A stretch of DNA of 42,495 nt, from contig JBAOKB010000141.1 in the NCBI GenBank assembly GCA_037044905.1, positions 1-42,495 of the forward strand, read 5' to 3'. The notes below the pieces were generated by a model that was not told where the DNA came from, ran no database searches, and worked only from the letters and a program-made list of their open reading frames with translations. This document shows positions 17,483 through 28,759 of the stretch, in pieces. A program made the translations under genes and the position numbers. Numbering within the stretch: position 1 is the stretch's first letter; every line of letters starts with the position of its first letter. This DNA comes from Hortaea werneckii (lineage: Eukaryota > Ascomycota > Dothideomycetes > Mycosphaerellales > Teratosphaeriaceae).

Positions 17483-17567
17483 TAGGAAGAAAAGGAATCG
17501 AACCTTCGACAGCCTAAGCTATTGAGTTTACAGCTCAACCCATCATACCAACAAATGGAACCTTCCT
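17483..17567 (-). tRNA. trnY(gua): tRNA-Tyr (GUA)
   Basis: Class II-like with a long variable arm. Acceptor AGGAAGG/TCTTCCT, anticodon stem TTGAG/CTCAA with loop CTGTAAA, T loop TTCGATT. First tRNA after nad3. Confidence 0.92.
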
Positions 17568-17641
17568 GTTTTATTTATAAACATTACTAATACAAGTGAA
17601 AAGTTTTTATTTATTTTGTTTTATTTTCATTTTTTTTTTTT

Positions 17642-17661
17642 TTTTTTACTTAAGTAAAAAA
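17642..17661. repeat. Palindrome downstream of nad3
   Basis: TTTTTTACTTAAGTAAAAAA, perfect and loopless, 70 bases after the nad3 stop in transcription direction. Confidence 0.7.
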
Positions 17662-17730
17662 TGAAGTAAAAATATTATAATAATTAGTTATTCGGTTTTC
17701 TATCATGTATATTAATTATTTAAATCAATA

Positions 17731-18105
17731 CTACTGTTTTGTATAGTATGCCTGTCTACTTTCAATAGTTAGTGCATTTTTACCTAGCTCAAATGCAAAA
17801 CCTAAAGTTAACACTAAAAAGAAGATTAGCATAACTATTAAACCAAATATTCCGTTTACATATGCACTTACTATATAAGGGTATACTAATAATATTTCTA
17901 AATCAAATAAAAGAAATAATAAAGCAAATATAAAAAAAGATATACTAAATTCGCTCCTATTTTGACCCAAGAAAGAATGAAATCCACATTCAAAGGCACT
18001 ATCTTTTTCTTCATAAGGGTTGTGAGGGGCAAGTATTAGATTAACTGATAGCAATATAATAGCTAGTATAGGTATAAATACAAAAAAAAATGTTTGACTT
18101 GTCAT
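17731..18105 (-). CDS. nad3: NADH dehydrogenase subunit 3
   Basis: Small membrane subunit of complex I whose first loop lies near the quinone cavity. 124 residues, ATG 18105-18103, TAG 17733-17731. It contains the conserved loop YEEKDSAFECGFHSF with its cysteine, and FDLEILLVYPY in the second helix, both family hallmarks. The ATG follows directly on the nad2 stop with no spacer. End of the nad4L-nad5-nad2-nad3 block; a palindrome and trnY follow. Confidence 0.96.
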   Translation of the reverse strand: MTSQTFFFVFIPILAIILLSVNLILAPHNPYEEKDSAFECGFHSFLGQNRSEFSISFFIFALLFLLFDLEILLVYPYIVSAYVNGIFGLIVMLIFFLVLTLGFAFELGKNALTIESRQAYYTKQ

Positions 18106-19839
18106 TTAAGCTTTAAATAAAATAAGAGTAAGTATATTTACTACATTGAATCATTGCCCGGGTACATAGATAAATAATATCAATAATAATGTTATAATTG
18201 ATATAGTGCTACTAAGAGAACTGTTAATTGTAATACTATCTGTTTTGAAAGGTATTTTTTTTAAAGGTTTATCTGTATTTCCTTTTCTATTATCTAATAC
18301 ATAACCCACCATGTGCGCTTCGTTTACATATGAGTTTCTAAAATATCCTTGTGCTACAGAGTCTGAATCTATTTTGCTATAATCTCCTTTGTAGAAAAAG
18401 ATTTGCTTTACTATAGCTAAATAGTAACCTGCTCCAATCACACTAGTTAGTATTGCTACTAATGCCATGAAGATATAACCATTATCTAAAGCAGCACTTA
18501 AGATCATCTGTTTAGCAAAGAAACCTATAACTGGAGGAACTCCTACAAAAGAGAAAAGAGTAATAGATAGGCTTATTGCAATAAAAGGATTAACATAAAA
18601 GTAACCTTTTACTTGGTTTATTAACTGCACAGGAGAATTATTTTCATCAATTAATTCTTCTTTGCTTTCTTTTTCTTTAGAAACATATAGATAAAAAGTA
18701 AATCCTATAGTAACTAATATAATGAAAGCATTTAAATTTGAAAGAGAATACTGTAAAATATAAAAAATATATGATTGTATTGACTCTGCACTATTTATTG
18801 ACAATGCTAATAGTATAAATCCTACGTGACTAATTGTACTATATGCGTACAATCTTTTTATCCTTGATTGTGTTAAACCTAAGATAGATCCTATAATTAA
18901 AGAAAATAAACTACTTACAAGTAATATATTTTTTCAATAAAAATCAAAGAAATTGTATTCTGTATAATAAACAAGTTCTAAAAAAAAGGCAAAAATAGAT
19001 ATTTTTGCTACAATTGCTACATATGTAGTAACGATTGTTGGTATACCATCATAAACATCCGGAGATCAAAAATGAAATGGTGCAGCACTAATTTTAAATA
19101 GGAACCCTACAGACATTATTATCAATGATAAATGTAAGTAGTATGGTTCGTATCAATTTGTTAAATAAGGTAAAGTATTTATTTCACTCATACTAGTTAT
19201 AACATATATATTGTCCAAACTAGTAGTACCAGAATTAGCGTATAGTAGAGCAGATCCTAATAATATAAAACAAGAAGAAAGCCCCCCTAATAGGAAATAA
19301 GTAAGACCGCTTCCAGTACTTACTTCTGAATCTCTATATAAACTAGAAAGAATATATAAACCATAACTCTGAAGTTCTATAGAAAGAAAGATAGATACTA
19401 AGTCAGCAGTGCTTATTAAAAATACAGCCCCACATATTATAAATACGATAATAAGAGCGTACTCTATTATACGGAACTGTTCTCCTATTTTGTTTGAGAT
19501 ACTATTTTTGTTATATGTAAATTTTAAAAATAGTAAATCATAAAGAGTGGAATACTCTTTATGATATACTTTTCTAGGAAAAAATGCAGTCAATGTTAAT
19601 ATTACAGCACTTATTAAGAATATAAATATATTAAATGTTTGAGTGAATGTTGTTACATTAAACAAACCTCCATAAATTCCAATACCTTTCTCTAGTGGTT
19701 TGATAAAAAGATTATTTCATGCTAAAAAGCTTGTAGAAATTAGTGCAATTATAACAACTCTAGAGAACAGTATAGATTTGTCTCGTCTCATTGTAAGAGC
19801 ATTTGAAAGCAATAGGAAAATTAATAAAGAAATTAACAT
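18106..19839 (-). CDS. nad2: NADH dehydrogenase subunit 2
   Basis: Antiporter-like proton-pumping subunit of complex I. ATG 19839-19837 (MLISLLIFLLLSNALTMRRD), TAA 18108-18106, 577 residues with UGA as Trp. The frame passes through FLSIELQSYGLYILSSLYRD and, further on, the conserved YAYSTISHVGFILLAL and PPVIGFFAKQMIL segments. It starts 7 bases after the nad5 stop and its stop abuts the nad3 ATG, so the four genes are probably one polycistronic mRNA. Length is usual for fungal Nad2. No intron. Confidence 0.95.
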
Positions 19840-19846
19840 TTTTTAT

Positions 19847-21808
19847 TTATTTTTTTGATATTGATAATAAACCAAGTATTACAACAAGTAATAGGTTGTT
19901 ATCTACAGTATATAAGTAAGGAATTAGCATATAAGAAGTTAATCCAACCAATATATATAATGCATAAGATGTAATAACCCCTGTATCTAAACTGGCTATA
20001 CTTCTACTTAATCTCATTAGTCCTTTTTCTAAACCAAAAGGTCCCACTAACTCAATAGAACCTTTATCAATTACTTTAGTTGTTTGACCTCCTAGTTTTA
20101 ATATAAGATCTGTTACATACCTGTTGTAAAATAGCTCAACTAGGAAACGTTGATTAAAGAAACTATATACATTGTATCCAAATCTAGATAACTTAAAGCT
20201 GATTAGTGCTTTAGGTATAAATTCAGATAATATAATAGATAGTAAACTTAATGAAACAGTAAATATTAAAGGTAAAATCTTAAATATTGTGGGTACCGCA
20301 AATTCAGTATCCAGCATAATTTCATGAGAAGGATGTATATATAAACTATTATCAGAAAAGAAGTTTGAACCTAACCCTATAAATAGGTCTTTAGTTATAT
20401 ATCCAAAGAATATTGAGAATATAGCAAGTATGATTAACGGCATACTCATAAACATATCACCTTCATGTGCATGTTTATAACTAACAAGAGGTCCATTAGG
20501 GTTTGTTAAGAAAGTTAAATATAAAACTTTAACTGAATATAAAGTAGTAAACATAGCTCCTATTGTAGAGATGAAGTATACCACTGTACTAGAAAAGCAG
20601 AATTGACCATATGTAGATTCAATGATGAAATCTTTTGAATAGAACCCAGTCATAAAAGGGAATGCTACTAAACTTAATGAAGCTATTAGCATAACTGAAT
20701 AAGTCAATGGTAAGAAAGATTTTAGTCCTCCGTATTTTCTAAAATCTTGGTTATCCGCTACAGCATGTATTACTGCACCAGCTCCTAAAAATAGAAGCCC
20801 TTTATAGAAAGCATGATTTACCAGATGAAAAATAGCTACATTGTATGAAGATAATCCTATTGCAATAACCATCATTCCTAATTGACTCATTGTAGAATAA
20901 GCAATAACTTTTTTGATATCTTGTTGAAATAGCCCTATAAGGGAGCTAAAAACAGTTGTAATAGCTCCTATTCATAAACATAATAATAATACAGTATTAC
21001 TATACTCTATTAAAGGAGAACTACGCATTAACAGATATACACCTGCAGTAACCATAGTAGCAGCGTGTATTAAAGCAGAAACCGGAGTAGGACCTTCCAT
21101 CGCCATAGGTAATCAAACATGTAATCCAATCTGTGAACTTTTTGCCATTGCACCTATAAGTAGACATGTTCCTACTAGAATTATGATATTATCACTTATA
21201 AATGGTGCAATAGAAAATACAGTAGAGTAATCTACGTTACCAAATGATCATAATATCGCAAACATACCTATTGTTAAAAAGCAATCTCCTACTCTATTTG
21301 TTAAAAAGGCAGAAATTGAACTTTGGTTTGCTGCTATTCTAGTAAATCAAAAACTTACTAAAAGATAAGAACACACTCCTACACCTTCTCATCCTACAAA
21401 CATTAATAAATAGTTATTTGCTGTTACAAGTATTATCATCATAAATGTAAATAAACTTAAGTAACTAAAAAATCTTTGGTTGTGAGGATCATGGCTCATA
21501 TATCCTATAGAGTATACATGTACTAGAGAAGAAACAATAAGAACAGGGATTAACATAGACACTGTTAATGAATCAAAGTTGAAACTTCATAATACATTAA
21601 GTGACTCTGAGTCTATTCATCTAAACAATTTAACAGATACTGGTATATTATTTAAACCAACTTCAAAAAAAGCAATTGTGGCAAGTATTGTTGTTGTGAT
21701 AACTGATGTACATGTTATTATGTGTGATCCAGTTACACCTACTTTTCTACCAAAAAAACCTGAAATAATTGAAGCTAATAAAGGAAGAATGATAATATTT
21801 AAATACAT
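19847..21808 (-). CDS. nad5: NADH dehydrogenase subunit 5
   Basis: Distal antiporter-like subunit of complex I with the long lateral helix. ATG 21808-21806, TAA 19849-19847, 653 residues with UGA as Trp. Recognisable parts are the N-terminus MYLNIIILPLLASIISGFFG, the middle MVIAIGLSSYNVAIFHLVNH followed by AFYKGLLFLGAGAVIHA, and FPFMTGFYSKDFIIE. The ATG shares one base with the nad4L stop, the overlap found in many fungal mitochondria. No intron. Confidence 0.96.
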
Positions 21809-22077
21809 TATTTAAACTCTATTGCAATACTTCCTCTTAATCTATAGAATGCTACTAAGATACCTAGACCTATCGCTGATTCTGCTCCAGCTATTGCTAT
21901 TATATAAATAGAGTATACTTGTCCTAAGATATCATCAAAAGTAAGAGAACTTACTAATATTAAAAATGTAATGGCTAACAACATTATTTCTATTGAAATT
22001 AACATTAATATAATATTTTTTCTATTTAATACAAATCCTAAGACTCCTATTAAAAAAAGTATTAAAGATAAATTCAT
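21808..22077 (-). CDS. nad4L: NADH dehydrogenase subunit 4L
   Basis: Small membrane subunit of complex I, 89 residues, three predicted helices. ATG 22077-22075, TAA 21810-21808. It has NIILMLISIEIMLLAITFLI with the conserved membrane glutamate, and AGAESAIGLGILVAFYR near the end. Its stop overlaps the nad5 start by one base, so translation is probably coupled. First gene of the nad4L-nad5-nad2-nad3 block. Confidence 0.96.
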   Translation of the reverse strand: MNLSLILFLIGVLGFVLNRKNIILMLISIEIMLLAITFLILVSSLTFDDILGQVYSIYIIAIAGAESAIGLGILVAFYRLRGSIAIEFK

Positions 22078-22146
22078 TTTTATTTTTATTATTTATATCT
22101 ATAGTGGGTATCTTCTTTTTTACTTTTATTTTTTTTTTACTTAAGG

Positions 22147-22174
22147 TTTTTTACTTAATATATGAAGTAAAAAA
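22147..22174. repeat. Imperfect palindrome upstream of nad4L
   Basis: T6-ACTTAATATATGAAGT-A6, a decayed relative of the element at 9664-9691, followed by a further GAAGTAAAAA repeat. Confidence 0.6.
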
Positions 22175-22536
22175 GAAGTAAAAAACGAGAAGAAAAAAAA
22201 AGGAACAAAGGTTACGATCCATTTATTATTGAACTTGCATAAAGTATAAAAAAAGGCAATTAGTAAATATACAATAACATACTTACTAGGTATTTTTCTT
22301 GGCTGTATAATATCATTTAACTGTAACAATTAAAAAGATATTAATACCAATGACACTCAAATAGGTAGTTTTAGATATGATACAACTAATAAGTGTTTAA
22401 TAAAGTAGGTTATACAAATTTTAGAAGGTAATAATAATGAATTTGCATTATCTTTATGTTTTTTACATGATATAGTGTAAAATAACACAGCATACTTATC
22501 AACATTAATATATATTTAATTAGTTTTTTTTTTTTA

Positions 22537-22567
22537 TTTTTGACTAAATATATTATTTAGTCAAAAA
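22537..22567. repeat. Hairpin directly downstream of cob
   Basis: 14-base perfect arms tttttgactaaata / complement with a 3-base loop, about 20 bases beyond the cob stop in transcription direction. It could mark the mRNA 3' end. Confidence 0.65.
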
Positions 22568-22588
22568 ATAAGCGGGTGTTTATAAAGT

Positions 22589-23749
22589 TTATTTTTTGCT
22601 TGTATGTAACTCTATTAGACTATTTTCAAGTAAACTAACTAAAGGTACTATTATTAAAAAGTGTGAAAAGTACAATACTGTACTTATTTGTCCAAATTCT
22701 ATGAAAGGTGATTCAACGTGTTTTGCTCCAATTTGCATTAAGATTAAGAAATTTGCTACAAATGCAAAAAAGGCAAATTTACTTAAAGGTCTAAATTGTA
22801 GACCTCTGCTTCTACCTAAGTCTGTAAATGGCATAACTAATAAAATTAATATGGCAGAAAACATTGCAATAACACCTAATAATTTGTTAGGTATAGATCT
22901 TAATATAGCGTAGAACGGTAATAAATATCATTCAGGCACTATAGCAGGAGGAGTTTGCATTGGGTTAGCCATTACATAGTTTTCACTATCTCCTAATACA
23001 TTTGGCATAAAGAATACAAACACTGATAGCACTATAATAAATAAGAATATTGTAATTAAATCTTTAAAAATAAAGTAAGGTGCAAATGGTAATCTATCAT
23101 AATTACCTGATACACCTAAAGGATTTCCAGAACCTGCACTGTCATGTAATGCAATAAGATGCATTAAAGCTAACGCAGCTAAAACAAATGGTAAAACAAA
23201 GTGTAAGGCAAAGAATCTGTTCAATGTTGCGTTATTAACAGAGAAACCTCCTCAAATAAATTCAACAATGTCTTGTCCTACTCATGGTATAGCACTCATA
23301 AGGTTAGTAATAACTGTTGCACCTCATAATGACATTTGACCATAAGGTAATACATATCCTAAGAAAGCTGTAGCCATCATTAAAATAAATATTACAGTTC
23401 CGATAGTTCATACCAATGTTCTTGGTGCTCTGTATGATCCATAGTACAATCCTCTTCCTATATGTAGGTATACTAAAAAGAAAAAGGCTGAAGCAGTGTT
23501 TGAATGTAAGTAACGTATTAATCATCCATTGTTAACATCTCTCATAATGTGTTCAACTGAGTTAAATGCCTCTAATACACTTGGGTTATAGTGCATTGCA
23601 AGAGTAACTCCTGTAATGATTTGTATAACTAAACAAAATCCTAATAAAGATCCGAAATTTCATAAGTAGCTTAAATTGGATGGTTGAGGTGAGTCTACTA
23701 AATACCCATTTACTAGACTAAGTAAAGGATGACTTTTAAAAATTCTCAT
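22589..23749 (-). CDS. cob: Cytochrome b
   Basis: Haem-carrying core subunit of complex III; forms the Qo and Qi sites. ATG 23749-23747 (MRIFKSHPLLSLVNGYLVDS), TAA 22591-22589, 386 residues with UGA as Trp. Visible signatures are QMSLWGATVITNLMSAIPWV, then VEFIWGGFSV and NRFFALHFVLPFVLAAL with a haem-ligand histidine. The C-terminal helices with the FADLGRSRGLQFRPLSK-like segment follow. Length is normal and no intron interrupts the frame, unlike many fungal cob genes. Confidence 0.96.
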
Positions 23750-23887
23750 TTGTTCATTTTTATTGATAATCTACTATATAATTTAAAAAAGTATGATAAT
23801 ATTTACTTTTTATGCATATTTCTTCAATATTATACTTTATATTCAGAGTAATTTCTATCACATTTATTTTTTTTTTTTTTTTTTTTT

Positions 23888-25474
23888 TTAACTTTGTAAA
23901 GGAAGACTTGCAAAGGCGTGAGGTTTAGGTGGACTATTTAAACATCATTCTAAACTGCTGTAAGATCTACTTAGTAAAGTTTGTAGGAAATCTGTATAGA
24001 ATTGAGGTGTTAATCATGGATATCTTGAAACACTTTTACCTTCAACTAATTGAGTGTATAAGATGTTTAAGAATAATCATGTAGCTACCACAGAAATGAT
24101 TGATCCAAAACTACTTACTAAATTTCACCCTGCAAATGCGTCTGGGTAGTCACTAATTCTTCTTGGCATTCCTTGTAATCCTAAGAAATGTTGAGGGAAG
24201 AAAGTCATGTTTACTCCGATAAATAAGATTCAGAAGTGTACTTTACCTAACATTCTGTTATAATCTAATCCTAATATTTTAGGAATTCAGAAGTATCATG
24301 CACTAAATAATGCAAATACTGCACCCATACTTAACACATAATGGAAATGTGCTACTACATAGTAAGTATCGTGGAATGCTATATCTAGAGAAGCGTTGGC
24401 TAAAACCACACCACTTAATCCTCCAACAGTAAACATGAATACAAAACCTAAAGCAAATAACATTGATGGTGTAAGTTGAAGAGATCCTCCATAACAAGTT
24501 GCTAATCAACTAAATATTTTAATTCCAGTAGGAACTGCAATAATTAATGTTGCTGCTGTAAAGTAGGCACGTGTATCAACATCTAATCCTACAGTATACA
24601 TGTGGTGACTTCACACAACAAATCCAAGTACACCTATAGACATCATAGCGTAAACCATACCTAAGTATCCAAACACGCTTTTGTTTGAACTAGCTGATAT
24701 AGTTGTACTTATAATACCAAATCCTGGAATAATTAAAATGTAAACTTCAGGATGACCGAAGAATCAGAATAAGTGTTGGTATAATATAGGATCTCCTCCA
24801 CCTGCTACTTCAAAAAATGATGTATTAAAGTTTCTATCTGTTAATACCATTGTTATAGCTCCTGCTAATACTGGTAAAGATAATAATAATAAAACGGCTG
24901 TAACTACTACAGCTCATCCAAATAATGCTAATTTGTGAAGTCTTATTCCAGGAGCTCTCATATTTAATATTGTTGTAATAAAGTTCATTGCTCCAAGTAA
25001 ACTACCAATCCCTGACAGATGTAAGGCAAAGATAGCTAAGTCAACACTAGGACCACTGTGACTTTGAATTCCTGAAAGCGGAGGGTATAATGTTCAACCA
25101 GTTCCTGCACCATTTTCAATAGTGCTAGCAAATACAAATAAGATTAAACTAGGAGGAAGTAATCAAAAACTAATGTTATTTAATCTAGGGAATGCCATAT
25201 CAGGACCTCCCACTAATAACGGTAATAAGAAATTACCAAATCCTCCAATCATTGCTGGCATAACCATGAAGAAAATCATTAAGATGGCGTGTGCAGTGAT
25301 TATACTGTTGTATAACTGGTTATCTGCGATATATTGAACACCAGGTCCAGATAACTCTAGTCTAATTAAAACAGAGAATGCTGTACCAAGCAATCCTGAA
25401 AATAGGGCAAAGATTAGGTATAATGTACCTATATCTTTTGCATTACATGATAGAAATCAACGCTCTCATCACAT
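23888..25474 (-). CDS. cox1: Cytochrome c oxidase subunit 1
   Basis: Catalytic subunit of complex IV with haem a, haem a3 and CuB. I choose ATG 25474-25472, which gives [20 protein letters not shown], matching the family start; the frame is open a little further upstream without an ATG. TAA 23890-23888, 528 residues. It shows [20 protein letters not shown], the CuB-region [20 protein letters not shown], and the C-terminus [18 protein letters not shown] is Trp throughout, including codons 2 and 3. No introns, notable because fungal cox1 is the usual intron hot spot. Confidence 0.96.
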
Positions 25475-25701
25475 AGAAATACTTGATTTCTGATAATTTG
25501 TATTATCCGCATTAAATAAATTTGTGATAAGATATTTAAATTAAATCGCCAACAATATATATAAAATTGATTAAACTTATTATTAATAATAAGTTTAAAG
25601 CTTAAAGTATTTTTTAGAGGTATAAATCATATAATACATAAATAATTACTAAAATAAACTTTACTGTTAAACATTGTTTTTTACTATTATACTAAAATGT
25701 T

Positions 25702-25773
25702 TAAGAGCTATGAGATTCGAACTCATATTACAATGATTAAAAGTCACATACTTTACCGTTAAGTTAAGCTCTC
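25702..25773 (-). tRNA. trnK(uuu): tRNA-Lys (UUU), intact copy
   Basis: Acceptor GAGAGCT/AGCTCTT (all pairs, one G-U), D stem ACTT/AAGT, anticodon loop CTTTTAA, T arm ATGAG-TTCGAAT-CTCAT. It lies upstream of cox1. The copy at 5906-5977 shares the D, anticodon and T arms but not the 5' acceptor strand. Confidence 0.9.
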
Positions 25774-26239
25774 ATTTTTTTTTTTTTTTTTACTTTATCT
25801 TCTTTTTAATTTTTTACTTAAGTAAAAAATTAAAAATAAAGAATGGATAAAATGAGCTATATACGAATATTTAAGTATATTTATTGATTGTTACTATGTA
25901 AACACTTAACTAAAAGAGCTGAAAACTTTTACTAGTTAATATTAACTTATCTAACCTAACGAGAAACAGTACTAACTTGTCATCCGTTTATTATTATCTT
26001 ACCTTATTATATTATTAGTAGATGGTAAAGGACTCTATTTTGTTATAATATAGATTCAAATCAGCTTGTAAATATTAAAGAGTTTATTCTTTAAAAGATA
26101 ATTCTTATTTTCATGAGATAGTTAAAATATGATGAAAAATGAATATAGTCTTTCATAATCACTTTTATAAATATCTTTATAGAACTCTATATTAGGAATT
26201 ATTACTTTAATGTTCAACAATCTTAAATGATCTTGCATT
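25774..26239. other. Spacer between trnV-like sequence and trnK
   Basis: About 465 AT-rich bases with frequent stops in the minus-strand frames. A 34-base palindrome lies at 25803-25836. I see no gene. Confidence 0.6.
25803..25836. repeat. 34-base perfect palindrome upstream of trnK
   Basis: 17-base arms TTTTTAATTTTTTACTT / complement with no loop. ACTT...AAGT family. Confidence 0.75.
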
Positions 26240-26312
26240 TAAAAAACAGGTGACTCAATTACATAACCTTACGTATGTAAGACAATTACTCAATCAATAG
26301 AGTTAACTTTTT
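26240..26312 (-). pseudogene. Degenerate tRNA-Val-like sequence (UAC)
   Basis: Aligns over its length with trnV at 13779-13851, with mostly G-to-A and C-to-T changes on the coding strand. The anticodon region CTTACAT keeps UAC. Acceptor strands AAAAAGT/GTTTTTT and D stem ACTC/GAGT still pair, but the anticodon stem and especially the T stem (ATGTA against CACCT) do not. It is probably a decaying duplicate of trnV; a diverged but working tRNA is less likely. Confidence 0.55.
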
Positions 26313-26401
26313 TTTTGTAAAAGTGATATAATAACCAGTAAATAAGAATAATATACATTAAATACATTATAACTTAATCTGGTCTAAAGTTACCAATCAT
26401 T

Positions 26402-26404
<3 letters not shown>

Positions 26405-26435
<31 letters not shown>
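26405..26435. repeat. T31 homopolymer downstream of nad4
   Basis: Uninterrupted run of T on the plus strand (A on the coding strand), about 20 bases beyond the nad4 stop. Its true length is uncertain, since homopolymers elsewhere in the window differ between copies. Confidence 0.6.
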
Positions 26436-26439
<4 letters not shown>

Positions 26440-26453
26440 ATTAAAAAATTATA

Positions 26454-27932
26454 TTATAACCTGCTAGGTATAAGAGAGTGATATACTAAAGAAGAAACTG
26501 AGTAATGTAAACCATCTAATATTGGAGCAGGATATATACCTAACAATACTGTTAAAACAACTAATGTTAATAATATCATAAACTCTCGTTTGTTTAAATC
26601 AGGTATATTAAATTTAAAAAATTTTGAAAATGATCCTGCAAACGCTATTCTGTTAAACATGTAAATAGTGTATGCTGCACTAAATACTATAGAAGAACTT
26701 GCAAGTGCACCTAGTAAAGGTGATCTCTCAAAAGTTCCATATAAACTCATAAATTCACCAACAAAGTTTAAAGATAAAGGTGTACCTGCATTACCTAAAC
26801 AAAGTATAAAGAATAATATAGAGAATATAGGCATTATTTGTGCAATACCTCTATAAAAACTTATTAGTCTAGTAGAAGATCTGTCATATAACACTCCTCC
26901 TGCACATATAAATAATCCAGAAGATACAAATCCGTGTGCTAATCCAAGTACAATACCTCCTTCTATTCCTTGTATTGAGTTACTAAATACACCCAATAGA
27001 TATACTGCAGCGTGTGACACTGAACTATAAGCGATAAGTTCTTTAACATCAATTGTTCTTAAAGTACTGAAACTAGCGTATATAATTGTGATTACACCTA
27101 TTACATATACCATAGGTGTAAAAAAGAAATAAGCTTTAGGTACTAAAGGTAATATTAGTCTTAAAATACCATATAAACTTAATTTAAGTACTATACCTGC
27201 TAAAATTATACTACCAGATAATGGTGACTCAACGTGGGCTTTTAAAAGTCAAGTATTTAAAAAAATTGTAGGAGTTTTAACAGCAAAAGCTATAAAAATA
27301 CCGGCAAATATAAATAACTGAGTAGTGAAGTTAAAGTTAGTTTTATAAAGAGCATCAAAATCAGTAGTTCCCATTATTGAAGACATAGTAAGTATAGATA
27401 ACAATAGAAATAAAGAACCTAAAAGTGTATATAAAAATAGATAAAAACTGGCTCTTACTCTATTACTAGAACCAAACATACCTATTAATATAAACAATGG
27501 AGGTAGGATACTTTCAAAGAATATATAAAATAGTAGTATATCTAATACCATAAAGACTGCTAATAGTAGTGTTTCTAATAAAAGTATTATTACAACAAAA
27601 GATCTAACATTTTCTGATATAGAAGTTCAGTTAGATAATAATGATATAGGCATTATTATTGTAGTTAGAAGAACAAAATATATAGATATTCCATCAACCC
27701 CTAAGTAAAAATCAAAGCTACTTATGCTATGATATTCCTGTACAAATTGGAATTGATTACTGCTAAAATTAAATAGAATAAATACAATCATTGAAATAAA
27801 TAAATTTACTATAGATGTAGATAGACCAATTACTTTTACTTGTTTTAGATTTAATATTGAATTGTTGTTATAAGATGTAGAAATAAGAAATATACCTATC
27901 AAAGGTACCATTAATAAAAGTGTAAGTAACAT
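26454..27932 (-). CDS. nad4: NADH dehydrogenase subunit 4
   Basis: Antiporter-like proton-pumping subunit of complex I. ATG 27932-27930 (MLLTLLLMVPLIGIFLIS), TAA 26456-26454, 492 residues, UGA as Trp at the points where the standard code would break the frame. Conserved stretches are DGISIYFVLLTTIIMPISL, FFESILPPLFILIGMFG, and KELIAYSSVSHAAVYLLGVF with the key lysine and glutamate region. Intron-free. It follows nad6 on the same strand. Its 5' 65 bases are repeated at 1-65. Confidence 0.96.
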
Positions 27933-28093
27933 ATAAAAATTATAATAAATTAATAAATATTCCTCTCTATGATAATTTACATTAAATAAGGTAAATTAAC
28001 TTATTAGTAACAATATACATATCTGTATATTCTTTTTTTGGTTTTTTTTTTTTTACTTATTTTTTTTATCAAAAAAACAAAAAAAAAAATAAT

Positions 28094-28759
28094 TTATTGT
28101 TTTATAGTAATAACTATAGCTCCTACCATAGCTAATAAAAGTATTAGAGATGTTAAAATTAATCATAAAGGATAAATAGTATATATAACATTACCAATAC
28201 TTGTAATGTGTGATGATTCTGCTATAACACCATCTCATATTTGAGAAGTTACAAATGAAAGATCATTGTTAAATAGTGAATTAACAGGCTTAGTTAATGG
28301 ATAAGTAATGTTACCACTATTTATTGTATCTCCTTCTATACCTATTTCCGTTTTTTGTAGAAAAAATAAATTAGGAGAAGTTATGTTGGAAGGTAATAAT
28401 TTGTAAAGCGTCATGTTAAAAAAAACACCTATAAATATAGCTAGTGGTATACTATTGCTACTATCACTAGTTAGCTCAGATATTCTAACATTAATTAACA
28501 TTAATATAAATAAAAATAAAATTGAAACTGCTCCTACATATACTAAAAGATAAGATAAACCTATGAAGTTCATTCCTAACATCATAAGGTAACCTGCTAT
28601 ATTAAGGAAAAGCCCAATTAAAAATAATACTGATACTATAGGATTTTTACTTATAATAACAAATATACCACATAGAATGGATGTAAATGTCATTATATTT
28701 ATCATATTGTAATTTAAACCATTAGTAAAAGTTTCATTCAAAATAAATAAATTAACCAT
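28094..28759 (-). CDS. nad6: NADH dehydrogenase subunit 6 (redundant copy)
   Basis: Identical protein to 226-891; second pass of the circular genome. ATG 28759-28757, TAA 28096-28094. Confidence 0.94.

Larger units (their letters stand above)
22078..22588. other. Spacer between cob and nad4L with two hairpins
   Basis: About 510 bases. It holds palindromic elements at 22147-22174 and 22537-22567. A 62-codon open frame at 22141-22329 runs into the first palindrome and is probably chance. No tRNA seen. Confidence 0.6.

Noticed and set aside
22141..22329. 62-codon hydrophobic frame between cob and nad4L
   Set aside because: Its 3' part is formed by a palindromic repeat and poly-A/T tracts, which give Phe and Lys runs by chance. 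No overlap or context supports it.
23304..24509. Minus-strand frames of 68-73 codons within cob and cox1
   Set aside because: They are out of frame with the continuous code-4 readings of cob and cox1.
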